This document shows positions 1 through 6,834 of a stretch of 6,834 nt of DNA, piece by piece. The position numbers and the translations under genes were made by a program. Below the pieces are notes generated by a model. It was not told where the DNA came from, made no database searches, and worked only from the letters and a program-made list of their open reading frames with translations. How positions within the stretch are numbered: the stretch's first letter is position 1; each line of letters begins with the position of its first letter. Where the stretch lies: positions 1 to 6,834 of the forward strand of contig JAPKYY010000378.1 in the NCBI GenBank assembly GCA_026394095.1. The letters are read 5' to 3'. The DNA comes from Acidobacteriota bacterium. Lineage in GTDB: Bacteria > Acidobacteriota > Terriglobia > Bryobacterales > Bryobacteraceae.

Positions 1-1
1 T

Positions 2-2281
2 AGTGAAATGACAGTGGTACGAAATGAGTTCGAAAGTGGTGAAAACAGCCCCATCCGCATCATGTTCCAGCGCACAATGGCCACCATGTTTGAATGGCAC
101 AACTACGGCAAGACAACCATTGGAGCGCGCAGCGATATCGAGGGAGTCAACATTGAGCGTCTTCAGGCCTTCTACAAGCGTTTTTATCAGCCTGACAATG
201 CGGTTCTCACGATTACCGGCAAATTTGATGAAGCGAAAACTCTGGCTCTGGTGATGGAACTCTTCGGTTCGATACCCAAGCCTGAGCGCACAATCCAGGC
301 AACCTACACTGAAGAACCAGTGCAGGATGGCGAGCGCCTCGTGACTGTCCGCCGCGTCGGCGGTATCCAGGTCCTGATGGCCGGCTATCATATCCCGGCT
401 GGCACACATCCCGATATGGGTGCACTCAATATCCTTGACGCTGTCCTGAGCGATGATGCCACCGGCAGAATCTACAAGCGTCTTGTGGAAACCAAGAAGG
501 CAACTCAAAACTTTACCCAGACATTTGAGCTAACCGAGCCTGGAGCAATGCTCAACGGAGTTGTCCTGTCCAAGACAGACAATGTGGAAGAAGCAAAGAA
601 GATCCTGCTCGATACCGTTGAAGGCTTTGCCAAAGAGCCGGTAACCAAGCTGGAAGTAGATCAGGCCAAGCAGGCCTTGCGCAAGAATTACGAAATTGGG
701 TTCAACAACGCAGAGCGTGTAGGTCTCACCCTCAGCAACTACATCGCCCTTGGTGATTGGCGCACTTACTTCGTGATGCGTGACGCCACACTCAATGCCA
801 CCCCTGAGCAGGTGCAGCAAGCTGCCCTCCGCTACATGAAGCCAGCCAATCGCACCCTTGGTGTATTCATTCCTGAAGACAAGCCTGATCGCACCGAGGT
901 GCCCAAGGCTCCCACTATTTCCTCACTCGTCAAAGATTACAAAGGTGGCGCGGCCCTGTCAGCTGGTGAGGCCTTTGATTCCTCAGCAGCTAATATCGAC
1001 AACCGCACCAAACGCGCCAAGCTTCCGGCCGGGCTGCAAACCATGCTCCTGTCGAAAAAGAATCGCGGAGAAAAGGTAAACGCCCAGATCGTGCTCCGCA
1101 TGGGCGATGAAAAATCCCTGATGGGCAAAAGCGAGATTGGCAGCCTGACGGCCAGCATGCTCGACCGTGGCACTACCAAACATGACAAGAAACAGCTTAA
1201 GGATGAGCTCGATCGCTTGAAAGCCAATGCTCGTATCTTCGGCGGCGCAAATCAAGTGCAGGCATCCATTGAAACCACGCGCGCCAATCTACCTGCAGTT
1301 CTCACACTGGTTGGTGAAATGTTGAAGGAACCTTCTTTCCCTGAAAGCGAATTTCAGGAGTTAACCAAGAACTTCATCACTAGCGTTGAGAACGGCCAAA
1401 AGGAACCTCAGTCCGTTGCCATGACGGCCATGATGCGCCACATGTCTCCCTATCCCAAGGGCGACATCCGTTATCGCTCCACCCCCGACGAGCAGATTGC
1501 CAACATCAAAGCTGTTAAGCTCGACGACCTGAAGGCCTTCCACAAGCAGTTCTATGGTGCTTCTGCAGGGCAGATCTCGATTGTTGGCGATTTTGATGAG
1601 GCAGTTGTAGCTCCGCTTCTCGCCAATCTCTTTGGCACCTGGAAGTCCAACTCGCCCTACACCCGCATCCCCAATCCCTTCAAATCGGTAATACCTGTCC
1701 ATCAGTCGTTCCAGACTCCAGACAAGGCTAATGCTGTGTTCTTCGCAAGCTTCCCGATCCAGATCAGCGATGATCATCCTGATTATCCTGCTCTGGTTCT
1801 GGGTAACTACATTCTGGGTGGAGGCTTCCTGAACTCCCGTCTGGCCAGCCGCATCCGTGGCAAGGAGGGCTTGAGCTATGGAGTGGGCGCCAACTTCTCG
1901 GCATCTCCCAAGCAGGACAACGCCATGTTCATTGGCAATGCCATCCTCAATCCTGCCAACATCCAGAAGGTGGAAAAGGCCTTCCAGGAAGAACTGGAAA
2001 AAGCCTTCAAGGACGGCTTTACTCTGGACGAAGTAAACTCGGCCAAGAAAGGTTGGTTGCAATCCCGGCAGGTCATGCGCACTGAAGACAACATGCTGAC
2101 GGGCACGCTCAATACCAACGCCGCCTTCGATCGTACGATGCTTTACACTCGCGAAGTGGAAAGCAAAGTCGACGCCCTTACCCCCGAGAAGGTGAACGAA
2201 GTCTTCAAGAAGTACATGGACCCTTCGAAGCTCAGCATCTTCAAGGCCGGTGATTTTGAGAAGGCAGGCATCAAGCCTTAA
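2..2281 (+). CDS. M16 (pitrilysin-type) zinc metallopeptidase, 5'-truncated by window edge
   Basis: This is the C-terminal 759 residues or so of a two-domain M16 peptidase, a clamshell zinc protease family that is usually periplasmic or exported in Gram-negative bacteria. The frame is open to the window edge, and the first in-frame ATG (position 8) falls inside a conserved stretch, EMTVVRNEFE, so it is not the true start. That stretch normally follows the HxxEH zinc motif by about 70-80 residues; its NE glutamate (26-28) is probably the third zinc ligand. HxxEH itself, and any signal peptide, would lie upstream. Next comes the M16 C-type domain (FYQPDNAVLTITGKFD, about 172-230). A second M16 half begins near 1020 and has no HxxEH, as is usual for the non-catalytic half. 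It ends with the R/Y signature RGKEGLSYG (about 1854-1882). The C-terminus looks complete and is followed by a terminator. The gene converges on the T6SS operon and is probably unrelated to it. Family assignment is firm; substrate is unknown. Confidence 0.93.
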   Translation, partial: SEMTVVRNEFESGENSPIRIMFQRTMATMFEWHNYGKTTIGARSDIEGVNIERLQAFYKRFYQPDNAVLTITGKFDEAKTLALVMELFGSIPKPERTIQATYTEEPVQDGERLVTVRRVGGIQVLMAGYHIPAGTHPDMGALNILDAVLSDDATGRIYKRLVETKKATQNFTQTFELTEPGAMLNGVVLSKTDNVEEAKKILLDTVEGFAKEPVTKLEVDQAKQALRKNYEIGFNNAERVGLTLSNYIALGDWRTYFVMRDATLNATPEQVQQAALRYMKPANRTLGVFIPEDKPDRTEVPKAPTISSLVKDYKGGAALSAGEAFDSSAANIDNRTKRAKLPAGLQTMLLSKKNRGEKVNAQIVLRMGDEKSLMGKSEIGSLTASMLDRGTTKHDKKQLKDELDRLKANARIFGGANQVQASIETTRANLPAVLTLVGEMLKEPSFPESEFQELTKNFITSVENGQKEPQSVAMTAMMRHMSPYPKGDIRYRSTPDEQIANIKAVKLDDLKAFHKQFYGASAGQISIVGDFDEAVVAPLLANLFGTWKSNSPYTRIPNPFKSVIPVHQSFQTPDKANAVFFASFPIQISDDHPDYPALVLGNYILGGGFLNSRLASRIRGKEGLSYGVGANFSASPKQDNAMFIGNAILNPANIQKVEKAFQEELEKAFKDGFTLDEVNSAKKGWLQSRQVMRTEDNMLTGTLNTNAAFDRTMLYTREVESKVDALTPEKVNEVFKKYMDPSKLSIFKAGDFEKAGIKP

Positions 2282-2287
2282 CCCAAT

Positions 2288-2329
2288 AGAAAAGGCCCAC
2301 TCCAGCGCAAACTGGAGTGGGCCTTTTTT
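2288..2329. terminator. Rho-independent terminator shared by convergent genes
   Basis: A perfect 15-bp inverted repeat, 2291-2305 (AAAGGCCCACTCCAG) with 2312-2326, encloses a 6-nt loop (CGCAAA). On the plus strand it is followed by six T (2324-2329), and it begins 9 nt after the peptidase stop codon. Read on the minus strand the same stem ends in four T and then CTATT, so it could also stop the T6SS operon, whose last stop codon lies at 2335-2337. The plus-strand direction has the stronger T tract. Confidence 0.93.
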
Positions 2330-2334
2330 ATTGC

Positions 2335-4713
2335 TTAAACGTACTGGAAGTTGCCGTCGGCCCCAACCGTGATCGTGATCAGCTCGGGGCGAATGCCCTC
2401 TGCCATCATGCCCAACACACGCCGGCTGATGTCCGGCAGAACCGTGTTGGTGAGGATGTTGTCGACGTTGCGGGCACCCAAAGTATCTGTTGCCGCATTT
2501 GAGGTCAGGATGATGACGCTGTTGCGGAAGATGATCTCGCGGCCTTCGCCGTCTTCCATGCGGCCCTTGTCAAAGACCTGGAAGAAGAGCTCAAGCACGT
2601 CGGGGTGAGCCTTTTCGACTTCGTCCAGCAAGACCACCGAGTAAGGTCTGCGGCGTACTGCCTCAGTCAGAACACCACCCTCACCGTAGCCCACGTATCC
2701 GGGAGGTGAGCCCTTCAGCGTAGACACTGTGTGTGCTTCCTGGAACTCGCTCATGTTGATGGCGATCATGTTGTCCTCGCCACCATAAAGCATGTCAGCG
2801 ATGGCCAGCGCGGTTTCAGTCTTACCGACACCCGAGGGGCCGACGAGCATGAAGACGCCAACCGGCTTGACCGGATCGTCCATCCCTGCTTTGTTCGTTC
2901 TGATGCGTTCTGAGATGGCATGCATCGCATGGTCCTGGCCGATGACGCGGGCGCAAAGGTGCTTCTCAAGTTCGAGAACGGTTTGAATCTCATCCTTGAG
3001 CATCTTGCCAATCGGGATACCCGTCCAGGCAGCGATCACTTCGCCAACCACCTGAGCGTCCACCGAGACACGCATCAACGGGCTCTCACCCTGCAGTTCT
3101 TCCAGTTCCTTGGTCTTGGCATTGATCTTGGTGCGAAGGTCTTCTTTGTCGATCCCCTCTGCATTGGCCATGATCTGGTCGCGAAGCTCCCGGATTTCGC
3201 TAACGATGCCGCCTTCCTTCTCCCACCGATCCTTGAGTTCCTTCAGCTTGGCTTCGGCAACTGCCTTTTTCTCAGCGATCTCACCGAGACGTTCTTTGTG
3301 ATCAGCTCCGATTTCGAGCTCACGATTGAGAACCCGAGTTTGGACATCGTAATCGTCAATCTCTCGCTGTGCGGCTTCCACGGCCGGTGGCACAGAGTTC
3401 TGTCCAAGTGACAACCGTGCGCATGCCGTGTCAAGAACACTGACAGCCTTATCCGGCAACTGGCGATCTGGCAAGTAGCGGTGCGAAAGCTTCACGGCCG
3501 CAGCCAGCCCTTCGTCGAGAATCAGCACATTGTGGTGCTTCTCGAGCATGGGCAGGATGCCACGCAACATGAGCTGGCAGTTGTATTCGCTCGGCTCATC
3601 TACCTTCACCAACTGGAAGCGGCGGGCGAGCGCCGGGTCTTTCTCAAAGTACTTTTTATATTCGGCCCAGGTGGTAGCAGCAAGGGTACGCAGCTCACCG
3701 CGAGCCAGTGCGGGCTTCAGCAGGTTGGCTGCATCGTTCTGCCCAGCCTGTCCACCAGCACCAATCATGGTGTGCGCTTCGTCAATGAAAAGAATGATCG
3801 GTGTTGGTGACTTCTTCACCTCATCAATCAGGCCCTTGAGACGGTTCTCAAATTCGCCCTTGACGCTTGCGCCAGCCTGAAGCAGTGCAAGATCTAGCGT
3901 GCGAAGGGTGACATTCTTGAGTGGTGGAGGCACGTCGCCGGCGACGATGCGAAGGGCGAGGCCCTCGACAATTGCCGTCTTGCCAACACCAGCTTCGCCA
4001 ACGAGAATCGGATTGTTCTGGCGGCGGCGGGTAAGGATGTCAACTACCTGCCGGATTTCGAAATCACGGGCCAGCACCGTATCGATCTTGCCGTGCTTGG
4101 CATTTTCTGTGAGGTTGATCGTGTATGCATCAAGGTTTGGAGACTTCGAGTTGGGATTGACCCGTGGTGCGCCATCGGGGCCCGGTGCGTTTGCTGCGGC
4201 GGACGGTTCACCGTCGCCCAGATCCTTCATCTCCGAACTCTCGTAAGAAGACCCGCAGATCGCAATGAAGTTATCCTTCAGCGACTTCGGGTCGATCTTC
4301 TTGAATTCCTTCGAGACGTCGCCCATAAGCCTGACCAGTTCTTCGTTCTGCGTCAGGGCAATGATGCAATAGCCGGTGCGGACGTTGCCCGAATCAAAAT
4401 CGAGCGAGGCGGCAGACCAGGCTTCGCTCAGCATCTTTACAAGAGTGGGTGCCAATACCGGAGTACGAGCATTGCCGCTCTTGAGCTTGTCCAGCGAACC
4501 CGTAAGTTGTGCCGCTAGCTTCGACTTGTCTATGTCAAAGGCCTTGAGAATTGCGGGAAAGTCTCCTCCTGCATTCTCTAGCAGCTTCTTCAGGAAGTGT
4601 TCAATTTCCACGTCATAATGCGTCCGCTGCAGACAGAATCCAGCTGCCGCCTGCATGGTGTTACGCGTGGTGTCGTTCAGTTTCCCGATCAGGGATTTTA
4701 GATTGACGCTCAT
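2335..4713 (-). CDS. clpV: T6SS sheath-disassembly AAA+ ATPase ClpV (TssH), with apparent internal deletion in D2
   Basis: ClpV is a hexameric Hsp100 unfoldase that pulls apart contracted T6SS sheath in the cytoplasm so that TssB/TssC can be reused. From ATG 4713 the protein has 792 residues. N-domain: about 1-160, then a Pro/Ala/Gly-rich linker (165-192). D1: Walker A GEAGVGKT 239-246, pore loop around VKGEFE 284-289, Walker [10 protein letters not shown] 306-314, arginine finger ALARRF 361-366. A charged helical middle region spans about 445-545. D2: Walker A GPSGVGKT 625-632, pore loop [10 protein letters not shown] 671-680, Walker [12 protein letters not shown] 693-703, sensor-1 TSN 737-739, sensor-2 GAR 746-748. 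Relatives, as I recall them, have about 90-95 residues between TSN and GARN, including FKPAFLGR with the D2 arginine finger; here only six residues (740-745) separate them. The length is correspondingly short (family usually about 870-900). The C-terminus after GARN is otherwise normal. ATG 4713 is preferred to the TTG at 4716 because GGAGG lies 5 nt upstream. ClpV identity is near certain; activity is doubtful. Confidence 0.96.
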   Translation of the reverse strand: MSVNLKSLIGKLNDTTRNTMQAAAGFCLQRTHYDVEIEHFLKKLLENAGGDFPAILKAFDIDKSKLAAQLTGSLDKLKSGNARTPVLAPTLVKMLSEAWSAASLDFDSGNVRTGYCIIALTQNEELVRLMGDVSKEFKKIDPKSLKDNFIAICGSSYESSEMKDLGDGEPSAAANAPGPDGAPRVNPNSKSPNLDAYTINLTENAKHGKIDTVLARDFEIRQVVDILTRRRQNNPILVGEAGVGKTAIVEGLALRIVAGDVPPPLKNVTLRTLDLALLQAGASVKGEFENRLKGLIDEVKKSPTPIILFIDEAHTMIGAGGQAGQNDAANLLKPALARGELRTLAATTWAEYKKYFEKDPALARRFQLVKVDEPSEYNCQLMLRGILPMLEKHHNVLILDEGLAAAVKLSHRYLPDRQLPDKAVSVLDTACARLSLGQNSVPPAVEAAQREIDDYDVQTRVLNRELEIGADHKERLGEIAEKKAVAEAKLKELKDRWEKEGGIVSEIRELRDQIMANAEGIDKEDLRTKINAKTKELEELQGESPLMRVSVDAQVVGEVIAAWTGIPIGKMLKDEIQTVLELEKHLCARVIGQDHAMHAISERIRTNKAGMDDPVKPVGVFMLVGPSGVGKTETALAIADMLYGGEDNMIAINMSEFQEAHTVSTLKGSPPGYVGYGEGGVLTEAVRRRPYSVVLLDEVEKAHPDVLELFFQVFDKGRMEDGEGREIIFRNSVIILTSNAATDTLGARNVDNILTNTVLPDISRRVLGMMAEGIRPELITITVGADGNFQYV
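2470..2490 (-). other. Junction of apparent in-frame deletion in clpV D2
   Basis: Around this point the protein reads [15 protein letters not shown] (residues 737-751). TSN is sensor-1 and GAR is sensor-2; the rest of the D2 large subdomain and most of the small subdomain, normally found between them, are missing. The reading frame is kept and there is no remnant of the missing segment in another frame, because the two motifs are separated by only 18 nt. The breakpoint is probably within a few bases of 2479-2484. The extent of the loss is inferred from remembered ClpV sequences, not from an alignment. Confidence 0.8.
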
Positions 4714-4718
4714 CAAGT

Positions 4719-4723
4719 CCTCC
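4719..4723 (-). promoter_or_regulatory. Ribosome binding site of clpV
   Basis: On the coding strand GGAGG stands 5 nt before ATG 4713. It decides the start: the alternative TTG one codon earlier would be only 2 nt from this site. It lies in the 16-nt gap after the tssG stop (TAA immediately followed by TGA). Confidence 0.85.
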
Positions 4724-4729
4724 GGTTCA

Positions 4730-5536
4730 TTAGTTCAAAAGAAAAACGGTATCTCCAGGATCTTCCGTACGCTGTTGGGCTGTGTTCATCCAGGTCAGCC
4801 ACCCAAGCTTTGGCGGTGAATCCGAGTCTATCCCAAGTTGGCACTTTGGGACACTATCGCGGTCGAGTATCAACTGTACTTCAAAGATCAACTCGCCGTT
4901 GGAAAAGAATCTGGTTACTGCTTCAAGCGGCTTGTAGGCATTGCCGCCCGGCAGGAAGTCGCGGTACTGATCGATGTTAAGAGGCCCTACACAGATCTTG
5001 GCTCGTGAAGCTCGATCCCAAACAGCATCTCCTACAACCACTCCGAAACCAAGTTGCTCAGCTTCTGTCGCCGGGTCTGCAAACTTGCAGATATCCTGAT
5101 CCGACAATGGGTACCAGGAGCCACCAAACTCTTCCACTGCAATCGGTACATCAAAGTAATCACCCAGAAATTGTTCGAGCGCCAATGCAGAACGTGTTTG
5201 CATCGACAGCAAGCCAGAATAGAAGATGAGCGACGTATCGCTAACTGCCTGCCGGTTAGCTAGCCCCGGTGTGCCGAGGCCGATGAAGTCGAGCAGATAG
5301 CCGGACATGCGATCCTGCCGTTCACGCTCATAACTTACCCAGAATCGATACTTCTCCCACGCCTGGTAAAACAGCGATATCAATCGGTGGTGGAAGATAT
5401 CAAGAAAAGCAAGAGTCGTCGAGTCTTTGTCACGAATGCGGTCGAGCACAAAGTCTGAATAGCTCAAGGGCATAACCCCTGATGCCCCAATAAGTCCCAT
5501 AAAATTCACACGCATTGTTGGCGGCTGCCAGGCCAC
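4730..5536 (-). CDS. tssG: T6SS baseplate protein TssG, C-terminal portion in a separate frame
   Basis: This frame holds about three quarters of TssG (ImpH/VasB family), a wedge protein of the T6SS baseplate that works with TssF, TssE and TssK at the inner membrane. Family signatures, counted from the GTG at 5536: PPTMRVNFMGLIGASGVMP (5-23), then LDIFHHRLISLFYQAWEKYR (45-64), the most typical TssG block. Later stretches also fit the family: GSWYPLSDQDI, GDAVWDRASRAKICVGPL, and a normal C-terminus. It has 268 residues; with the 89 residues encoded just upstream the total (357) matches a normal single TssG. Upstream in this frame a TGA at 5540-5542 blocks extension, so an independent product could only begin at GTG 5536 (or GTA, not a start), which overlaps the stop of the first part. 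There is no strong ribosome binding site before this GTG. It is either a fragment of a frameshifted gene or the second half of a translationally coupled split gene; I favour the frameshift. Confidence 0.9.
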   Translation of the reverse strand: MAWQPPTMRVNFMGLIGASGVMPLSYSDFVLDRIRDKDSTTLAFLDIFHHRLISLFYQAWEKYRFWVSYERERQDRMSGYLLDFIGLGTPGLANRQAVSDTSLIFYSGLLSMQTRSALALEQFLGDYFDVPIAVEEFGGSWYPLSDQDICKFADPATEAEQLGFGVVVGDAVWDRASRAKICVGPLNIDQYRDFLPGGNAYKPLEAVTRFFSNGELIFEVQLILDRDSVPKCQLGIDSDSPPKLGWLTWMNTAQQRTEDPGDTVFLLN

Positions 5537-5542
5537 TACTCA
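5534..5542 (-). other. Frame break within tssG (TAGTG stop/start overlap)
   Basis: On the coding strand the sequence is CTTGAGTAGTGGCC. The first frame ends IHSLE-TAG (5536-5538); the second frame has TGA at 5540-5542 and continues from GTA/GTG onward. The change of frame is -1 (equivalently +2), so one missing base or two extra bases would explain it. Since both frames are stopped within seven bases of each other, the lesion is pinned to about 5536-5542. No slippery heptamer of the X-XXY-YYZ kind is present here, so programmed -1 slippage is unlikely. Confidence 0.85.
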
Positions 5543-5805
5543 AGACTATGAATCTGGGAAGGCGGGAACCAGTAGGCAGGGTTCACCCCAAAGTGAACTA
5601 CCTCAACGTCTGGGCTTTTGGGGAAGAGGCCGGGCGGCGTGAGGCCATTGCCCAGGCGTGAGAGCAGGCGCACTGCCTGAAAGAACTGGAATCCTCCGGG
5701 CTTGTCCGCGAAAAGTTCGTCGAGCCAGTTGCGGCGAAGCGCCAGAGGGTATTCCTCGGGAGCTGCTTCTAAACCAGGATTTTCTGTCCAGCGCGAGGTG
5801 GCCAT
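5536..5805 (-). CDS. tssG: T6SS baseplate protein TssG, N-terminal portion
   Basis: This 89-residue frame is the N-terminus of TssG. It has the characteristic FQFFQAVRLLSRL helix (about residues 39-51), followed by DVEVVHFGVNPAYWFPPSQIHSLE-type sequence (about 66-89). In the family this runs straight into the PPTM.VNFMGL.G block, which here is in the next frame. It ends at TAG 5536-5538. ATG 5805 is chosen because AGGAAGGAG lies 11 nt upstream on the coding strand and the N-terminal length suits the family. The start lies inside tssF, giving a 37-nt overlap, so translation of tssG is probably coupled to tssF. Alone this piece would not be expected to assemble into a baseplate wedge, since the core TssG fold is in the second part. 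Confidence 0.88.
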   Translation of the reverse strand: MATSRWTENPGLEAAPEEYPLALRRNWLDELFADKPGGFQFFQAVRLLSRLGNGLTPPGLFPKSPDVEVVHFGVNPAYWFPPSQIHSLE

Positions 5806-6834
5806 TGCTTCAGCGGCTCCTTCCTCTGAATCGTCCGCACAGAAAGTTGCGTAAAGCTATTCAGCGATGCGTAGTTGGCGAGGAAGCGCTCAATCACGGC
5901 TGAGAAAAGGTAGACGCCACCCCCGACAAATTGCTCCTCATCCAGTTCGATTTCCACTTCTGAGCCCCGCGCAAAAGCGATGCCATCGTCTGAGACCAGC
6001 CGTGCAAACTTCCTCTTTGACTTCAGGCCCACAATACTGCTGATCATCCTCTCGCTTGCAGGCGAATTCGTTATGTTGTAGAGGTTCAGAATTTGCTGGA
6101 GTGCCTCTTTACCTTCTTCTACAAGCGACAGGTAGTTAAGCGAAAGATGTGAAACCAGGCGCCAGTAGATGTTCTTTCCGATGGAAGGACGAAGCGTCGG
6201 TGTTGGTTTGCGAAGAGCCACAATGCGTTTGAGTGGCGCACTGAGATCTAGCTCGAAATCGCCAGATTCATTGCCGAATGGCAGACGCGATGGAAGGTCT
6301 CGATTGGTGCAGAAAGTCTTGATCGTAACTGAGTCTACGTCGGGGTGTTTCGGGCGAAAGGCAAGATCGACAAGCGACAGGTACATATCCGTCCCTTCGT
6401 CGTTTGCTCTTGGGGAGGCACGGCGGGAGGCGATGTAGAAATTCTGTTGCTTCTGCGAGATCTGCGCATGGCGGATCGAGTAGAAGGGTTCGTGCGTGAT
6501 GCTGGTTTGCTGGTTGAGGTCCACCGAAGTGACCTCAACGATCGAGTGGATTTCTAACGCATTCATGCGCCGAACGTCGGGGACAATCGCATATTCCGGC
6601 TTCTTCTGGTCCAGCAGAATCGGCTCGCAAGTCTGCGGGAATAGGTTGATGATTGGCGTGGCACAAGTCCGGAAGGTTGCCGCTGAAATGCCAGTCTCAA
6701 GTCTCAGTCGCACGTCTTCTGAGTCAATGCGAGAGACGAGAAAGATCACTTCAAACTCATTCTTGAAACCGCTGCGCAATATCTGCGCTAACCCACCGAG
6801 TTCCAGGAAGAAGAACTTCTCGGGAAAAGCGAAG
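5769..6834 (-). CDS. tssF: T6SS baseplate protein TssF, C-terminal portion (5' end beyond the window)
   Basis: TssF (ImpG/VasA family) forms the T6SS baseplate wedge with TssG and TssE in the cytoplasm beneath the membrane complex. About 354 residues are visible of a family usually near 600. The frame is open to the window edge, reading FAFPEKFFFLELGGLAQ, a conserved internal TssF block, so the TTG at 6779 is not the start. Other signatures, counted from that block: CTNRDLPSRLPFG (about 175-187), LRKPTPTLRP (about 207-216), WRLVSHLSLNYLSL (about 224-237), NYASLNSFTQL (about 320-330) and the terminal WPPRAGQKILV (344-354). These are in the expected order with no break, so this part of the gene looks intact, unlike tssG and clpV downstream. 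It ends with TAG at 5769-5771, overlapping tssG by 37 nt. The operon promoter is not in the window; genes such as tssB, tssC and tssE would be expected further upstream. Confidence 0.95.
   Translation of the reverse strand, partial: FAFPEKFFFLELGGLAQILRSGFKNEFEVIFLVSRIDSEDVRLRLETGISAATFRTCATPIINLFPQTCEPILLDQKKPEYAIVPDVRRMNALEIHSIVEVTSVDLNQQTSITHEPFYSIRHAQISQKQQNFYIASRRASPRANDEGTDMYLSLVDLAFRPKHPDVDSVTIKTFCTNRDLPSRLPFGNESGDFELDLSAPLKRIVALRKPTPTLRPSIGKNIYWRLVSHLSLNYLSLVEEGKEALQQILNLYNITNSPASERMISSIVGLKSKRKFARLVSDDGIAFARGSEVEIELDEEQFVGGGVYLFSAVIERFLANYASLNSFTQLSVRTIQRKEPLKQWPPRAGQKILV
5817..5825 (-). promoter_or_regulatory. Ribosome binding site of tssG, inside tssF
   Basis: AGGAAGGAG on the coding strand stands 11 nt before ATG 5805. 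It lies within the last codons of tssF (the sequence encoding RKEPLK), so the two genes share sequence and are probably translated in a coupled way. Confidence 0.7.

Noticed and set aside
8..10. ATG at the start of the M16 frame as a true start codon
   Set aside because: The frame is open upstream to the window edge, and the residues at this ATG match an internal conserved block that follows the zinc motif, so the gene starts before the window.
1361..2062. Long open frame of 233 codons on the minus strand within the M16 peptidase gene
   Set aside because: It is wholly antisense to a clearly conserved peptidase domain, its product resembles no family I know, and it has the low-complexity look of a shadow frame.
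1020..2281. Loss of the zinc motif in the second half of the M16 peptidase as damage
   Set aside because: The second half of two-domain M16 proteases normally lacks HxxEH and keeps the R/Y signature, which is present here, so this is the usual family arrangement.
2920..3411. Open frame of 163 codons on the plus strand within clpV
   Set aside because: It is antisense to conserved ClpV middle and D2 sequence and has no recognisable product or ribosome binding site that would support it.
5534..5550. Programmed -1 frameshift site in tssG
   Set aside because: No slippery heptamer occurs where the two frames are both open, and I see no convincing stem-loop just downstream; an indel or stop/start coupling explains the break better.
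6777..6779. TTG as a start of TssF
   Set aside because: The frame stays open to the window edge with conserved TssF sequence (FAFPEKF and LGGLAQ), so this is an internal leucine codon.

Overview
The window looks like chromosomal DNA from a Gram-negative bacterium of moderate GC content. The protein sequences recall Acidobacteriota-type homologues, but that placement rests on memory of family sequences, not a search. Coding density is very high and there is no gene-free stretch over 300 bases. The only real intergenic gap is about 53 bp and is filled by a terminator.

Layout. (1) Positions 2-2281, plus strand: the 3' part of a two-domain M16 (pitrilysin-type) zinc metallopeptidase; its N-terminus, with the HxxEH motif, lies before the window. 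(2) Positions 2288-2329: a perfect 15-bp hairpin with a T tract, placed between two convergent genes and probably terminating both. (3) Positions 2335-6834, minus strand: the end of a type VI secretion system (T6SS) operon in the order tssF (5' end outside the window), tssG, tssH/clpV. The genes are tightly packed: tssF and tssG overlap by 37 nt, and tssG and clpV are 16 nt apart.

Together TssF and TssG are baseplate wedge components on which the contractile sheath is built, and ClpV is the AAA+ ATPase that disassembles the contracted sheath. ClpV is the last gene before the terminator.

Two features break the ordinary picture. tssG is split into two reading frames by a stop/start overlap (TAGTG, 5534-5538) at a point where the family is normally one continuous protein. 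ClpV appears to lack, in frame, roughly 90 residues of its second AAA+ domain: sensor-1 (TSN) runs almost directly into sensor-2 (GARN), so the region that normally carries the D2 arginine finger (FLGR in relatives) is absent. The window therefore shows either a decaying or altered T6SS, or two coincident sequence or assembly errors. No RNA genes, CRISPR arrays, insertion sequences or origins were seen.
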